From positions 877,063 through 941,062 of the forward strand of contig CAVPXF010000056.1 of assembly GCA_963709655.1 (NCBI GenBank): a stretch of 64,000 nucleotides of DNA. The letters are read 5' to 3'. Of this stretch, positions 26,620 through 36,315 are shown piece after piece. The stretch is from Roseiarcus sp963709655 (GTDB lineage: Bacteria; Pseudomonadota; Alphaproteobacteria; Rhizobiales; Beijerinckiaceae). The notes below the pieces were generated by a model. That model was not told the origin of the DNA, ran no database searches, and was given only the letters and a program-made list of their open reading frames with translations. Each line of letters begins with the position of its first letter. Position 1 is the stretch's first letter. The position numbers were made by a program, and so were the translations under genes.

Positions 26620-27513
26620 ATGGTACAAGCGGTCATGATGAGCTCGTCCGCAGTCATGACGAATATGAGCGTGACTCTCGCGTCCGAAAGCGAGGCGCCG
26701 GCCTGCCTTGCGCTGATTCCCAAGGCGGCCAGCGCGCGCGTCGAGCTGCTGATTGCGCGCGTGGACGGCGAGTTCGCCGGCGCGGGCGCGGTGTTCTGGG
26801 CCAATGCCCTGGAGCCCCCGGGATTCCACGCTCTCGTCAGGGTCCTTTCAGGAGCGCGGCGCCGGGGCGTCGGCCGCAAGCTGATCGAGGCGAGCGTCGC
26901 GCTGACGGACGCGGAGACGGATGGGCTCTGGTCATTCGACGCCGTGCCGCACGACGGCGGCGAAGCGAAATTTCTTGAAGCCTGCGGCTTTAAGGCGATG
27001 AGACGCGAATACCATTATCAGGTGTCCAACGAGGTCATCCTCGCCAATTCGAGCGCCATCGCCGATCGTCTGCGCCAACGCGGGCGTATCCCCGAGCGGG
27101 CCGAAATCAAATACCTGTCGGAGCCGGGAGCGCCGCTCGAGGAGATCGCATGGCTGGTGTCGCGAGAGTTCAACAGCAGTCCCGTCAGCAACTTTCATGA
27201 TATTCTGAGGCGGCGCGGAGACAGCGCGGACCGGTCGCTGTACGTCAGGCTCGACGGCGTGATCGTCGCCGCGATGCTCGTGCGCATCCAGGACGGCGTC
27301 GCGGTCGTCGATGCGAGGGTCGTCGCCAACCGCTGGCGCAACAACTGGCCCAATGCCGTGATGCTGGAAAAGGCGCTGGGGCGCGCCAAAAATGAGGCCT
27401 GGGCGCACGCGAAGTTCTTTTGCGACGAGAGCGTCACGGACACGATCAATCTGGCGCGCCGCGGCGGCGAGGAGACCGATCTCAAGACGCGCTATTATCT
27501 CGCCTATAGCTGA
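26620..27513 (+). CDS. GNAT-family acetyltransferase, likely two GNAT halves
   Basis: 297 residues. The N-terminal half has ELLIARVDGEFAGAGAVFWA and the acetyl-CoA loop SGARRRGVGRKLIEASVAL, then FLEACGFKAMRREYHYQ, a normal GNAT order. The C-terminal half (EEIAWLVSREFNSSPVSNFH, SLYVRLDGVIVAAMLVRIQD, RWRNNWPNAVMLEKALG, ETDLKTRYYL) resembles a second, degenerate GNAT fold. ATGs at 26620, 26635 and 26656 are all possible starts. Acceptor unknown. The gene is divergent from the phosphodiesterase-TPR gene and convergent with the PEP-CTERM gene. Confidence 0.75.
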   Translation: MVQAVMMSSSAVMTNMSVTLASESEAPACLALIPKAASARVELLIARVDGEFAGAGAVFWANALEPPGFHALVRVLSGARRRGVGRKLIEASVALTDAETDGLWSFDAVPHDGGEAKFLEACGFKAMRREYHYQVSNEVILANSSAIADRLRQRGRIPERAEIKYLSEPGAPLEEIAWLVSREFNSSPVSNFHDILRRRGDSADRSLYVRLDGVIVAAMLVRIQDGVAVVDARVVANRWRNNWPNAVMLEKALGRAKNEAWAHAKFFCDESVTDTINLARRGGEETDLKTRYYLAYS

Positions 27514-27570
27514 GCTTTTCGGGTCTCCGCCGCTTGATCTTTGCTTGCGGCGCGGGGGCCTGGCGGAAAT

Positions 27571-27603
27571 AAAAACGCCCCTCCGCCATGTGCGGAAGGG
27601 CGA
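27571..27603 (-). terminator. Rho-independent terminator of the downstream PEP-CTERM gene
   Basis: Read on the minus strand: CGCCCTTCCGC, loop ACATG, GCGGAGGGGCG, then TTTTTA. The 11-bp stem has one G-T pair and lies just past the stop at 27616. It may also serve the convergent GNAT gene. Confidence 0.7.
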
Positions 27604-27615
27604 GCCGAACTCTGG

Positions 27616-28182
27616 TCAATCGCGAAGGCGAGGCCGGGTCAGGCCGCGAGGGCCACCCCCTGGCGGCGGCGGGCGGCGGTGAGCCGCTATGCCCAACGCG
27701 CCCGCGCCCGCGATCAGGAGCGCCCAGGTGGACGGTTCGGGAATGGCGGCGTAGGTGATCGAGGCAAGACCGCCCGTGCCGTTCAGCGTTGCGAAACCAT
27801 AAACCGTCTTGCCGCCGGCGTCGAACGCAAGGTTGACATAACCCGACCCTACCTGGGTGGGAGTTTTGGTCATGTTCAAGTTGTCGCCGATCACGACCGA
27901 GGCGGGAGCGTACGACAGGCTGGGATCAATCGAATCCGTCCCGGCATTGCCCGTCGAGGCGATGTAACCGCCGCTCAACGTCCCGAAACTTTGGTCAACT
28001 TTGCTTCCTACGATGGTCGAGGTGCTCATTTCGAATGGAGTCACCCCATCCAGCGTCAAATCAGCGTTCGTATTGAAAGCATAATTGAAGTCGACGGTCG
28101 TCGTCGACGCATTGGCTTGCGAGCTGACGCCGGCAAGCCCCAGAGCGGCGACGGCGGTCAGTGAACTCGTTACATACTTCAT
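27616..28182 (-). CDS. PEP-CTERM-sorted exported protein
   Basis: 188 residues. The signal peptide MKYVTSSLTAVAALGLAGVS (cleavage near ANA) precedes a small Thr/Ser/Gly/Asn-rich beta domain. The tail is IPEPSTWALLIAGAGALGIA plus AHRR, an exact PEP-CTERM arrangement; after it the frame adds an unusual Pro/Gly/Arg-rich run of about 18 residues. The body carries no recognised domain. The first PEP-CTERM gene is at 15768. An exosortase elsewhere in the genome is implied. The product is probably released from or held at the cell surface. Single-gene unit with its own terminator. Confidence 0.85.
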   Translation of the reverse strand: MKYVTSSLTAVAALGLAGVSSQANASTTTVDFNYAFNTNADLTLDGVTPFEMSTSTIVGSKVDQSFGTLSGGYIASTGNAGTDSIDPSLSYAPASVVIGDNLNMTKTPTQVGSGYVNLAFDAGGKTVYGFATLNGTGGLASITYAAIPEPSTWALLIAGAGALGIAAHRRPPPPGGGPRGLTRPRLRD

Positions 28183-28558
28183 AAAAGACTCCCCTTCTCC
28201 CGGCGTTGGCCTTGAAACGCGCTCTTACCCGGAGAAATCCCCCTGCACCGGCGGTCTCATCGAGTCTGGTCGACAAACACTCTGCGGCACCTTAGCAGCA
28301 ATTCATAACGTAGACTTTCGGTTCATCCATGTCAAGCTTCCCGATGGACAGTTTTTTAACCTCCCCCGGGCAGGCCCCGACCCGTCTTGGGCCGGTATTT
28401 CGAAAGCGCGAGATCACGCTGGGCCGCGTTGGCCAAAAGCGTCTCTATTTCTGCCGTCTGCTTTGAATAGGGAAGGCGGAGCGAAAGCGGTCATACTGGC
28501 TTCAAAGCCGTTGTTCCGTCCGCCGGGGGGCGGACTTCCCGTGCACTCGGCCTCCAGG
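28183..28558. other. 376-bp intergenic region
   Basis: Lies between the start of the PEP-CTERM gene and the end of the DUF4239 gene, both on the minus strand, so it should contain the PEP-CTERM promoter. AAGGGGAGTC lies just before the ATG at 28182 (minus strand), a good ribosome site. The stretch 28290-28370 is less GC-rich than its surroundings. I see no gene or named repeat. Confidence 0.5.
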
Positions 28559-29320
28559 TCACGTCCCCAGCGCCGCCAGCATCTGGTCGAAGAAGCCGGA
28601 GGGGATGCGGAAGACGCCGGTGAAGGGCTGGCTGAGCTCGAGGATCAGGAAGAGGGCGCTGCCGACGGCGAAGGCGCCGAGCGCCACCGCGACGACCGTG
28701 GTTGCATTGAAGCGGGAGAGGACGCCGAACCCGCAGAACAGGATCGCCGCCCAGGAGACGACGATCGCCACCAGCGGCCACGACACGGGGCTTGCGAGCT
28801 GCAGCGAGATAAGGAGCCGGGTCTGCTCGATCGCGCCGGCGTCCGCCGCGGCGGTCGCGGCAAACTTCTGTTGCGCCGGAGTCCTGGGCTCGAGCGAGGC
28901 GACGTACATATCCATCAGTCTCAGGTGCTCGATCGGCTCGCCGACGCTCATGTCGGGCGCCTTCTCCGTCGCGCCGCCCCAGATCATCGTCCGGATCGAC
29001 GACAAGGTGTCCTTCATCTTGCTGCGGGCGAAGGCGGTTTCCGGCCCGTATTCGGACAGCGCGATGTCGAGTTGCAGCGCCCTGGCCGCGAGCGTCTCCA
29101 TCTCGGCCTTCTGGTTGGCGTAAAACGCGTAGGTGGAGCCGACCAGCGTGCCGAGCACCAGGGCGAGCAGAAGCGAGACGAGCCCGACGACCGCGCCGAT
29201 CATCTCGCGCGACTTTTCGGCGCTGTGCGGCTCCGGCAGCAGCGTCTGCAGATAGAGGCCCAATAGGCCGAAGCCGAAAATGAGCGCCGCCACGCTGACG
29301 CAGAACCAGACCGTGCCCAT
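28559..29320 (-). CDS. DUF4239 membrane protein
   Basis: 253 residues from the ATG at 29320 (MGTVWFCVSVAALIFGFGLL), preceded by AAGGA. An in-frame ATG at 29362 adds 14 unlikely residues. The layout is that of DUF4239: two N-terminal membrane helices (the second MIGAVVGLVSLLLALVLGTL, with the conserved LLALVLG and VGSTYAFY), a cytoplasmic or periplasmic helical domain of about 100 residues starting AEMETLAARALQLD, and two C-terminal helices (WPLVAIVVSWAAILFCGFGV and VVAVALGAFAVGSALFLILE). Function unknown. Followed downstream by the PEP-CTERM gene. Confidence 0.8.
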   Translation of the reverse strand: MGTVWFCVSVAALIFGFGLLGLYLQTLLPEPHSAEKSREMIGAVVGLVSLLLALVLGTLVGSTYAFYANQKAEMETLAARALQLDIALSEYGPETAFARSKMKDTLSSIRTMIWGGATEKAPDMSVGEPIEHLRLMDMYVASLEPRTPAQQKFAATAAADAGAIEQTRLLISLQLASPVSWPLVAIVVSWAAILFCGFGVLSRFNATTVVAVALGAFAVGSALFLILELSQPFTGVFRIPSGFFDQMLAALGT

Positions 29321-29417
29321 TTTTGTTTCCTTGACGAGTTGACCGGACGCGTAAGCTCTCAAGCCGCTCCGGGGGCGGTCGCCGCGACCCTTGAAGGGGC
29401 CGCGGCAGGCGTGGCGC

Positions 29418-30407
29418 TTACTTGCCCATCATCGCCTTGGCGTTGTCCGGCGTGATCGCGGTCGTCGCGACCGTGACGACCGTCGGGACCTTGTCGGCGC
29501 AGTCGAGCAGGATCGCCTTCGCCATGTCGATCGCCTCGGGCCCGCCCGTCGGGTAGGTGAAGGTCGCCGCCCACTCGCCCTCGGCGACGGCGCGGATTCC
29601 GCCCGAGGGCCCGGGCAATCCGTCGGTGCCGAGGATCTTGATGTCGCCGTCCTTCTTGCCGGCGCCCTTGGCGGCGAGCCGCGCCCCGGCCGCCATCATG
29701 TCGTTGCTGGCGTAGACCGCCTTGATGTTCGGATGGGCCTGCAGCATCGCGGCGAAGGCGGTCTGGGCCTTGTCCGGCAGCCAGTCGGCCGCCTGCTCGG
29801 CGACGACCTGGATCTTCGGGTTTTCCTTCACGCCGGCCTTGAAGCCGTCGAGCCGTTCGACCGCCGGCGTCGAGCTCGGCAGGCCCTCGAGCACCGCGAC
29901 CTCGCCGCCCTCGGGCAGGAGCTTGTCGGCGACATACTTGCCCGCCTCCTCGGCGATCTTGAAATTGTCGCCGCCGATGAAGGCCGTGTAGTCCTTGCCG
30001 GGGTCGCCGAGCGTCTTGCGGTCGAGTTCGATGACCGGAATGCCCGCCTTCATGGCGCGGGCGACGACGGGGGTCAGCGGCGCCGCCTCGAAGGGCGAGA
30101 TCAGGATGAGATCGACCTTCTGGGTGATGAAATTGTCCATCTGCGAGGTCTGGGTGTTCACGTTGCCGGCGCCGTCGGCGATCTGAAGCGTGAACTGCGG
30201 GACTTTGGCCGCCGCGGCGGTCAGCTGGTCGTTGACATGCTGGCGGTAGGGCTCGGCGTTGTTGGCCTGCGAGAACCCGATCACGTATTTGCCGTCCTTG
30301 CCGCAGTCCTTGACCAGCGAGGCGGCGTTCGCCGCGCCCGCCGCCAGCGCCAGCGCGCCTACGCCGACGAAGAGCCTCGCGCTCCTCCGAAACCATGCAG
30401 AATCCAT
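29418..30407 (-). CDS. Sugar ABC transporter, periplasmic binding protein (CUT2 type)
   Basis: 329 residues. I prefer the ATG at 30407, since GGGAG lies 7 bases before it; the ATG at 30413 is nearly on the site itself. The signal peptide is MDSAWFRRSARLFVGVGALA with AANA cleavage. The mature part has the type-1 binding fold of RbsB-like proteins: YVIGFSQANNAEPYRQHVND, DNFITQKVDLILISP, PVVARAMKAGIPVIELDR, AFIGGDNFKIAEEAGKYVAD and YASNDMMAAGARLAA. It is last in a minus-strand operon after the ATPase (31522) and permease (30475). The hexose, pentose or sugar-acid ligand cannot be told from sequence alone; dgo genes 8 kb away make galactose-derived compounds plausible. Confidence 0.88.
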   Translation of the reverse strand: MDSAWFRRSARLFVGVGALALAAGAANAASLVKDCGKDGKYVIGFSQANNAEPYRQHVNDQLTAAAAKVPQFTLQIADGAGNVNTQTSQMDNFITQKVDLILISPFEAAPLTPVVARAMKAGIPVIELDRKTLGDPGKDYTAFIGGDNFKIAEEAGKYVADKLLPEGGEVAVLEGLPSSTPAVERLDGFKAGVKENPKIQVVAEQAADWLPDKAQTAFAAMLQAHPNIKAVYASNDMMAAGARLAAKGAGKKDGDIKILGTDGLPGPSGGIRAVAEGEWAATFTYPTGGPEAIDMAKAILLDCADKVPTVVTVATTAITPDNAKAMMGK

Positions 30408-30474
30408 GTTCATCTCCCTTTGGTGATTGTCGTTGCGCCGCTTCGCCATGAGCGTCGCGGTTTCGTCGCCGGCG

Positions 30475-31521
30475 TTATCGACCCAAACCCTCGCGGCGAC
30501 GGACGAGGGACTGGAGGACTGCGGCGAGCACGATGATCGCGCCTGTGGCGAGTAATTGCAGCGCCGCGTTGATGTTGTTGAGCTGAAGGATGTTGGCGAG
30601 CGCGCCGAGCATCACCGCGCCCGCCACGGTTCCGATCATCGACCCCGAGCCGCCGAAGAGGCTCGTCCCGCCGATGACGACCGAGGCGATCGCCACCAGC
30701 TCGTAGCCTGTTCCGTCGTTGGCGCTGCCGAAGTTGAACTGGCCGGCGTGGACAATGCCGGCGATCGCCGAGACGAAGCCGGTGATGGCGTAGACGCTGA
30801 CCTTGACCAGCGAGACCGGCACGCCCGAAAGCCGGGCCGCGCGTTCGTTGCCGCCGACGGCGAAGACATAGCGCCCGAAGCGGGTGAAGTTCAGCACGAA
30901 CGTCGCAATGGCGGCGACGACCACGAACACCAGGGTCGCGACCGGCACGATGTTGTTGAACAGGCGGTCGCCGAGAATGGCGAACACCGGCGGGGCGAGG
31001 CCGGGGCCATTCCCGTAGGAAATGTTGATGTACTGGTTGCCGGAGATGACCAGCGCAAGCCCGCGCGCGATCTGGAGGCCGGCGAGCGTGACGATGAAGG
31101 GTTCGAGCCGGAAACGGTTCGAGATGAGACCCTGCGCCGCGCCGAACACGGACCCGCATAAGACCACGATGAGGACCGTCGGGATGAGGCCGTAGCCGCC
31201 GCTGGTCATGATCGTCGCGGTCAACACGCTGCAGAGGCTGAGAAGCGCGCCGACGGAGAGGTCGATCCCGGCGGTGATGATGACAAAAGTCATGCCGACC
31301 GCGATGATGCCGGTCTCCGACACCGCGCGGACGATGTTGGCCATGTTGTCGGGCGCAAGAAACAGGATGTGGCCGTGCCGGCGCGGCGAGAAGATGATGC
31401 CGCCGATCGCCACCAGGACGAGCCCGATGACGCTCTGAAACCGCACGGCGACGGCGAGGAGGTCGAACCGCCGGCCGAGCGGAGGGCGCAGCGGAGGCCG
31501 CGCGGACGGGCGCTGCCTCAT
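30475..31521 (-). CDS. Sugar ABC transporter permease (CUT2 type)
   Basis: 348 residues with about ten hydrophobic helices. The RbsC-family signature is IIAVGMTFVIITAGIDLSVG, then FIVTLAGLQIARGLALVISG, and the cytoplasmic EAA-like loop FGRYVFAVGGNERAARLSGV and PVSLVKV. GYELVAIASVVIGGTSLFGG is also diagnostic. It starts on the base next to the stop codon of the ATPase gene, so the two are translationally coupled. Works as a homodimer in the cytoplasmic membrane with the ATPase and the binding protein at 29418. Confidence 0.92.
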   Translation of the reverse strand: MRQRPSARPPLRPPLGRRFDLLAVAVRFQSVIGLVLVAIGGIIFSPRRHGHILFLAPDNMANIVRAVSETGIIAVGMTFVIITAGIDLSVGALLSLCSVLTATIMTSGGYGLIPTVLIVVLCGSVFGAAQGLISNRFRLEPFIVTLAGLQIARGLALVISGNQYINISYGNGPGLAPPVFAILGDRLFNNIVPVATLVFVVVAAIATFVLNFTRFGRYVFAVGGNERAARLSGVPVSLVKVSVYAITGFVSAIAGIVHAGQFNFGSANDGTGYELVAIASVVIGGTSLFGGSGSMIGTVAGAVMLGALANILQLNNINAALQLLATGAIIVLAAVLQSLVRRREGLGR

Positions 31522-33075
<1,554 letters not shown>

Positions 33076-33573
33076 GGGCGCCTCGACCTGGATCGAGTGG
33101 GGCCGCCCCGGGGACTGGGTGCGCAGGGGCCCGTCATCCGGGGCCGGGCGTCCTCCCGGGAACGTCGCGTGCCGCGCGGGGCGATCGGCGGTCCGCCGTC
33201 GCGCCTCGCGTCTTTGGCCCTTGCCGCCACGTCGCCGCCTCCCTGCGGGTCGCCTCCGACTTCGTTTTTTCTGGCGGCGTCCCCAAACCGCTGACCTGCG
33301 AGCCTAGCACGCGCCGCCGCCCGCGCAACGGGCGCTCAGTGGCCTCCGTCGAATTTTTATGTCGGCTGGAATTTCTGCGCCTCGGCCTTTGTAGCCGCCG
33401 CTGGAGCGCGCTTCGCCCCGCCCGATCCGGCCGCGGGAAACGCTGACAGGCTACGCTCGCCGTTCCCAACCGTTCGGCCTGCGTCGCTGCTTTGATTTTG
33501 TCTGACAATCGTCGCATTGTCCCGAAATAACTCGCCTTCAACGACAAGCGGCTGGACCGGGAGTGGAGACGTC
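33076..33573. other. 498-bp divergent intergenic region
   Basis: Between the sugar ATPase gene (minus) and the citrate-synthase-like gene (plus), so it should carry two promoters. No convincing gene: open frames here are Arg/Pro-rich shadows. The part 33350-33540 is less GC-rich and has a candidate GntR operator at 33498-33508. GGGAGTGGAGACGTC just before 33574 gives the ribosome site. Confidence 0.5.
33498..33508. promoter_or_regulatory. Candidate GntR/FadR-type operator
   Basis: TTGTCTGACAA is a perfect 11-base palindrome (odd centre) and fits the FadR-subfamily consensus TNGTNNNACNA. It lies 66 bp before the start of the cluster at 33574. No GntR regulator gene is in the window, so this is inference from the motif alone. 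Confidence 0.38.
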
Positions 33574-34368
33574 ATGCTGATCGGCAAGGCCGGCGCGGCC
33601 GAGACGAAGATCGCCGTCGCGTCGCCCGACCGGATTTGGGTGCGCGGGCGCGATCTGACCGCCGACCTCATGGGAGGCGCGACCTTCACCGACTTCGTCT
33701 ACCTTCTCGCGACCGGCCACGCGCCGACCGAGCACCAGCGCTTCTTTCTTGACCTCAGCCTCGTGGCGCTCGCCGAACATGGGCTGACGCCCTCCGTTCA
33801 GGCCGCGCGAATGACGCTCGCAGCCGACCCGGCCGCGCTTCAGGGCGCCGTCGCCGCCGGCGTGCTCGGCTGCGGCACGGTCATCCTCGGCGCGGCCGAC
33901 CTCTGCCGCGCGCTGATCGACGACGTCCTGGCGCGGGCGGGCGCCGCCCGCTCGGTCGAAGCGGCGGCGCTCGAGGTCGCGCGCGATTATCGCGCGTCGC
34001 GCCGGCCGATCCCCGGTTACGGCCACCCGCTGCACAAGCCGGTCGATCCGCGCGCCGAACGGATGATGGCGCTCGCTCGCGGGCGGGGCGTCGCCGGCCG
34101 CGCGGTCGACGCGGCGACGGCGTTGACCGGCGCGATCGCCGAGGTCTGGGGCAAGCCGCTGCCGATGAACGTCTCGATGGCGATCGCGGCGACGCTGGTC
34201 GACGTCGGCGTTCCGCCGGCGCTGATCCGCGCCGTGCCGATCCTCGCCCGCACGGGGGGGCTGATCGCCCATCTCATCGAGGAGCAGGAGACGCCGATCG
34301 GCTTCTATCTCGCCTCGAAGGGCGAAGAGGCGATCGACCATTCCGCCGCCGAAGGAGGCTTCGCCTGA
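33574..34368 (+). CDS. Citrate-synthase/citryl-CoA-lyase-like protein
   Basis: 264 residues from the ATG at 33574 (GGAG upstream); much shorter than citrate synthase (about 430). The C-terminal half keeps the large-domain pattern: PIPGYGHPLHKPVDPRAERM, with His at about residue 151 matching the active-site His of GFGHRVYKxxDPRA, and ILARTGGLIAHLIEEQE matching the GRTPGWIAHW helix. The block normally NVDFYSG with the catalytic Asp reads MNVSMAIAA, with Ser at about residue 201. Short proteins of this type are commonly annotated citryl-CoA lyase. I infer a Claisen-type cleavage or condensation of a CoA thioester made by the next gene, with which it overlaps by one base. It heads a five-gene plus-strand cluster. 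Confidence 0.75.
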   Translation: MLIGKAGAAETKIAVASPDRIWVRGRDLTADLMGGATFTDFVYLLATGHAPTEHQRFFLDLSLVALAEHGLTPSVQAARMTLAADPAALQGAVAAGVLGCGTVILGAADLCRALIDDVLARAGAARSVEAAALEVARDYRASRRPIPGYGHPLHKPVDPRAERMMALARGRGVAGRAVDAATALTGAIAEVWGKPLPMNVSMAIAATLVDVGVPPALIRAVPILARTGGLIAHLIEEQETPIGFYLASKGEEAIDHSAAEGGFA

Positions 34369-35675
34369 TGCCGATGGTCGAGCCCGACATCGAAGCCGCG
34401 CCGTGGGAGGACCAGGCGGGCCTCGACGCGCCGCTCTACCTCAAGCAGATCGAATACCTGTTCGAGCGCTCGCGCTTCTATCGCGGCAAGCTCGAGCGCG
34501 CCGGCTACGCGACCCACGGCGCCGTCGGCGGGCTCGAGGCGATCCATGCGCTGCCATTCACCGAGAAGGACGAACTGCGCGCCACGCGGACGCCGGACGA
34601 GCCGATCGGGACGCATCGCGCCGCCGACCCAGAGGAGATCGCCCGCATCTATTCGACCAGCGGCACGACCGGGACGCCGAGCTACATTCCGCTCACCGCC
34701 TCCGACATCGAGGTTTGGGTCAGGACCTCGGCGCGATCCTACGCGGCCTCGGGAATCGTCCGCGGCGAGCGGATCGTCTCGACCTACAACGCCGGCCCGT
34801 TCGTCGCCGGCGCCGCTCTCGCCGTGTTCGACCGGCTCGGGCTCTGCCATATTCCGGTCGGCACGGGGAACACCGAGCGGCTTGTCGCGGCAATCGAGCT
34901 TCTGAAGCCGACAGCCGCGGTGATGACGCCGTCCTATGCGCTTCATCTTGCGGAATGGGCGCGCGAGCGGGGCAGGGACCTCGCGCAATCGAGCGTCCAG
35001 CGGATCCTGGTCGCGGGCGAGCCCGGCGGCGGCGAAGCCGCGATGCGGGCGAAGCTGGAGGAGGCCTGGGGCGCACGCGTCACCGAGGCCATGGGGATCG
35101 GCGACATCTCCATCACCCTGTGGGGCGAGTGCGAGGCGAAGGCCGGCATGCACTTTTCCGGCCGCGGATTCGTCCACCCCGAGCTGATCGATCCGACAAC
35201 GGGCGCTGCCTTGCCGTTCGAGGACCGCGCCGAGGGCGAGCTCGTGCTGACCCATCTCGTCAACCGCGCCGCGCCGCTGCTCCGCTTTCGCACCCGCGAC
35301 CATGTGCGGGTGAGCGCGGGTCGCTGCGCCTGCGGCCGCACGGCCCCGCGCGTGCGCTGCATCGGCCGCACCGACGACATGCTGATCGTGCGCGGCGTCA
35401 ACGTGTTTCCCTCGGCGGTGCGCGAGGTGGTCAACGAATTCGCGCCAACGGTCACCGGAGTTCTTATGATCCGTCCGCGGGCGAAGGGCGTCCGCCAGGA
35501 GCCGCCGCTGCCGATCGCGGTCGAGGCCGCGCCGGGCGCCGAGGTCGAGGGGCTCGCCGATCGCCTTCGGGCCCGTCTGCGCGAGGTGCTCCTCGTGACG
35601 ACGGAAATCGCCGTCGTGCCGTCCGGCAGCTTGCCGCGCAGCGAATATAAGTCGAAGCTCGTTGAAAAAGCATGA
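34368..35675 (+). CDS. Phenylacetate-CoA ligase-like AMP-binding enzyme
   Basis: 435 residues, the PaaK length. Motifs are IYSTSGTTGTPSYIPLT (phosphate loop), MTPSYALHLAEWA, VAGEPGGGEAAMRAKLEEAW, EAMGIGDISITLWGEC (PaaK has a comparable YGLSE-type region here), LLRFRTRDHVRV, and CACGRTAPRVRCIGRTDDML (quoted CACGRTAPRVRC and IGRTDDML) followed by VRGVNVFPSAVREVV. It activates a carboxylic acid, probably aromatic or alicyclic, to its CoA thioester with ATP. It starts on the last base of the preceding stop codon (TGATG). Substrate unknown; the citryl-CoA-lyase-like neighbour suggests that the CoA ester is later cleaved between carbons. Confidence 0.85.
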   Translation: MPMVEPDIEAAPWEDQAGLDAPLYLKQIEYLFERSRFYRGKLERAGYATHGAVGGLEAIHALPFTEKDELRATRTPDEPIGTHRAADPEEIARIYSTSGTTGTPSYIPLTASDIEVWVRTSARSYAASGIVRGERIVSTYNAGPFVAGAALAVFDRLGLCHIPVGTGNTERLVAAIELLKPTAAVMTPSYALHLAEWARERGRDLAQSSVQRILVAGEPGGGEAAMRAKLEEAWGARVTEAMGIGDISITLWGECEAKAGMHFSGRGFVHPELIDPTTGAALPFEDRAEGELVLTHLVNRAAPLLRFRTRDHVRVSAGRCACGRTAPRVRCIGRTDDMLIVRGVNVFPSAVREVVNEFAPTVTGVLMIRPRAKGVRQEPPLPIAVEAAPGAEVEGLADRLRARLREVLLVTTEIAVVPSGSLPRSEYKSKLVEKA

Positions 35676-35686
35676 GGAGGAGAGCC

Positions 35687-36304
35687 ATGCAGAAGCTTCA
35701 GACCCAGGGACTGCATCACATCACGCTGGTCGGCGCCGACCGCCAGACCTCGATCGATTTCTGGGAGGGCATCCTTGGCATGCCCTTCGTGTTCGAGCAG
35801 CCGAACCTCGACAACGCGGGCGAGAGCCACATCTATTTCGATCCCGGCGACGGGCGGCTCATCACCGTCTTTACCCGCGAGGACCGAAAGCCCGTCCACC
35901 GCCGCACGCCGACCGACGCGGGCTGCGTGCATCACATCGCCTTCAACGTTTCGCGCGCGACCTTCATGCAGGCGGTCGAGCGGCTGAACGCGCGCGAAAT
36001 CCCGAATACCGGCGTGCGCGATCGGATGATCTTCGACGCGATCTATTTCGAGGATCCGCTGGGGCTGCTGATCGAGCTGTCGTGTTGGAAGTTCGATCCG
36101 CCGGAGGGTTTTTCGCGCCCCGACGTTCTATTCGCCGCGCACAATCTGCGCGTGGCGCGCGGCGAGCGGGCGATCACCGAGGTCCACGTCGCCGACGCCA
36201 TCGAAAGCCTCGTCAAGGCCTCGACCAAGAGCCTGTCGGCCGACCGGGCGCCGAAGGACCCGTACCGGCTGTGCAACGCGCCTGAACTCATCCAGAGCAA
36301 ATAG
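35687..36304 (+). CDS. VOC-family (glyoxalase/dioxygenase fold) protein
   Basis: 205 residues from the ATG at 35687, which has GAGGAGGAGAG upstream; an in-frame ATG at 35672 is within the preceding gene. Vicinal-oxygen-chelate features are GLHHITLVGADRQTSIDFWE (first metal His and betaalpha unit), GESHIYFDPGDGRLITVFTR, GCVHHIAFNVSRATFMQAVE (second His) and FEDPLGLLIELSCW (metal Glu). It resembles ring-cleavage or glyoxalase-like VOC proteins with one paired module. Metal-dependent chemistry on a cluster intermediate is likely; the reaction cannot be named. It starts 11 bp after the CoA ligase gene ends. Confidence 0.82.
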   Translation: MQKLQTQGLHHITLVGADRQTSIDFWEGILGMPFVFEQPNLDNAGESHIYFDPGDGRLITVFTREDRKPVHRRTPTDAGCVHHIAFNVSRATFMQAVERLNAREIPNTGVRDRMIFDAIYFEDPLGLLIELSCWKFDPPEGFSRPDVLFAAHNLRVARGERAITEVHVADAIESLVKASTKSLSADRAPKDPYRLCNAPELIQSK

Positions 36305-36315
36305 GAGGAACCCCC

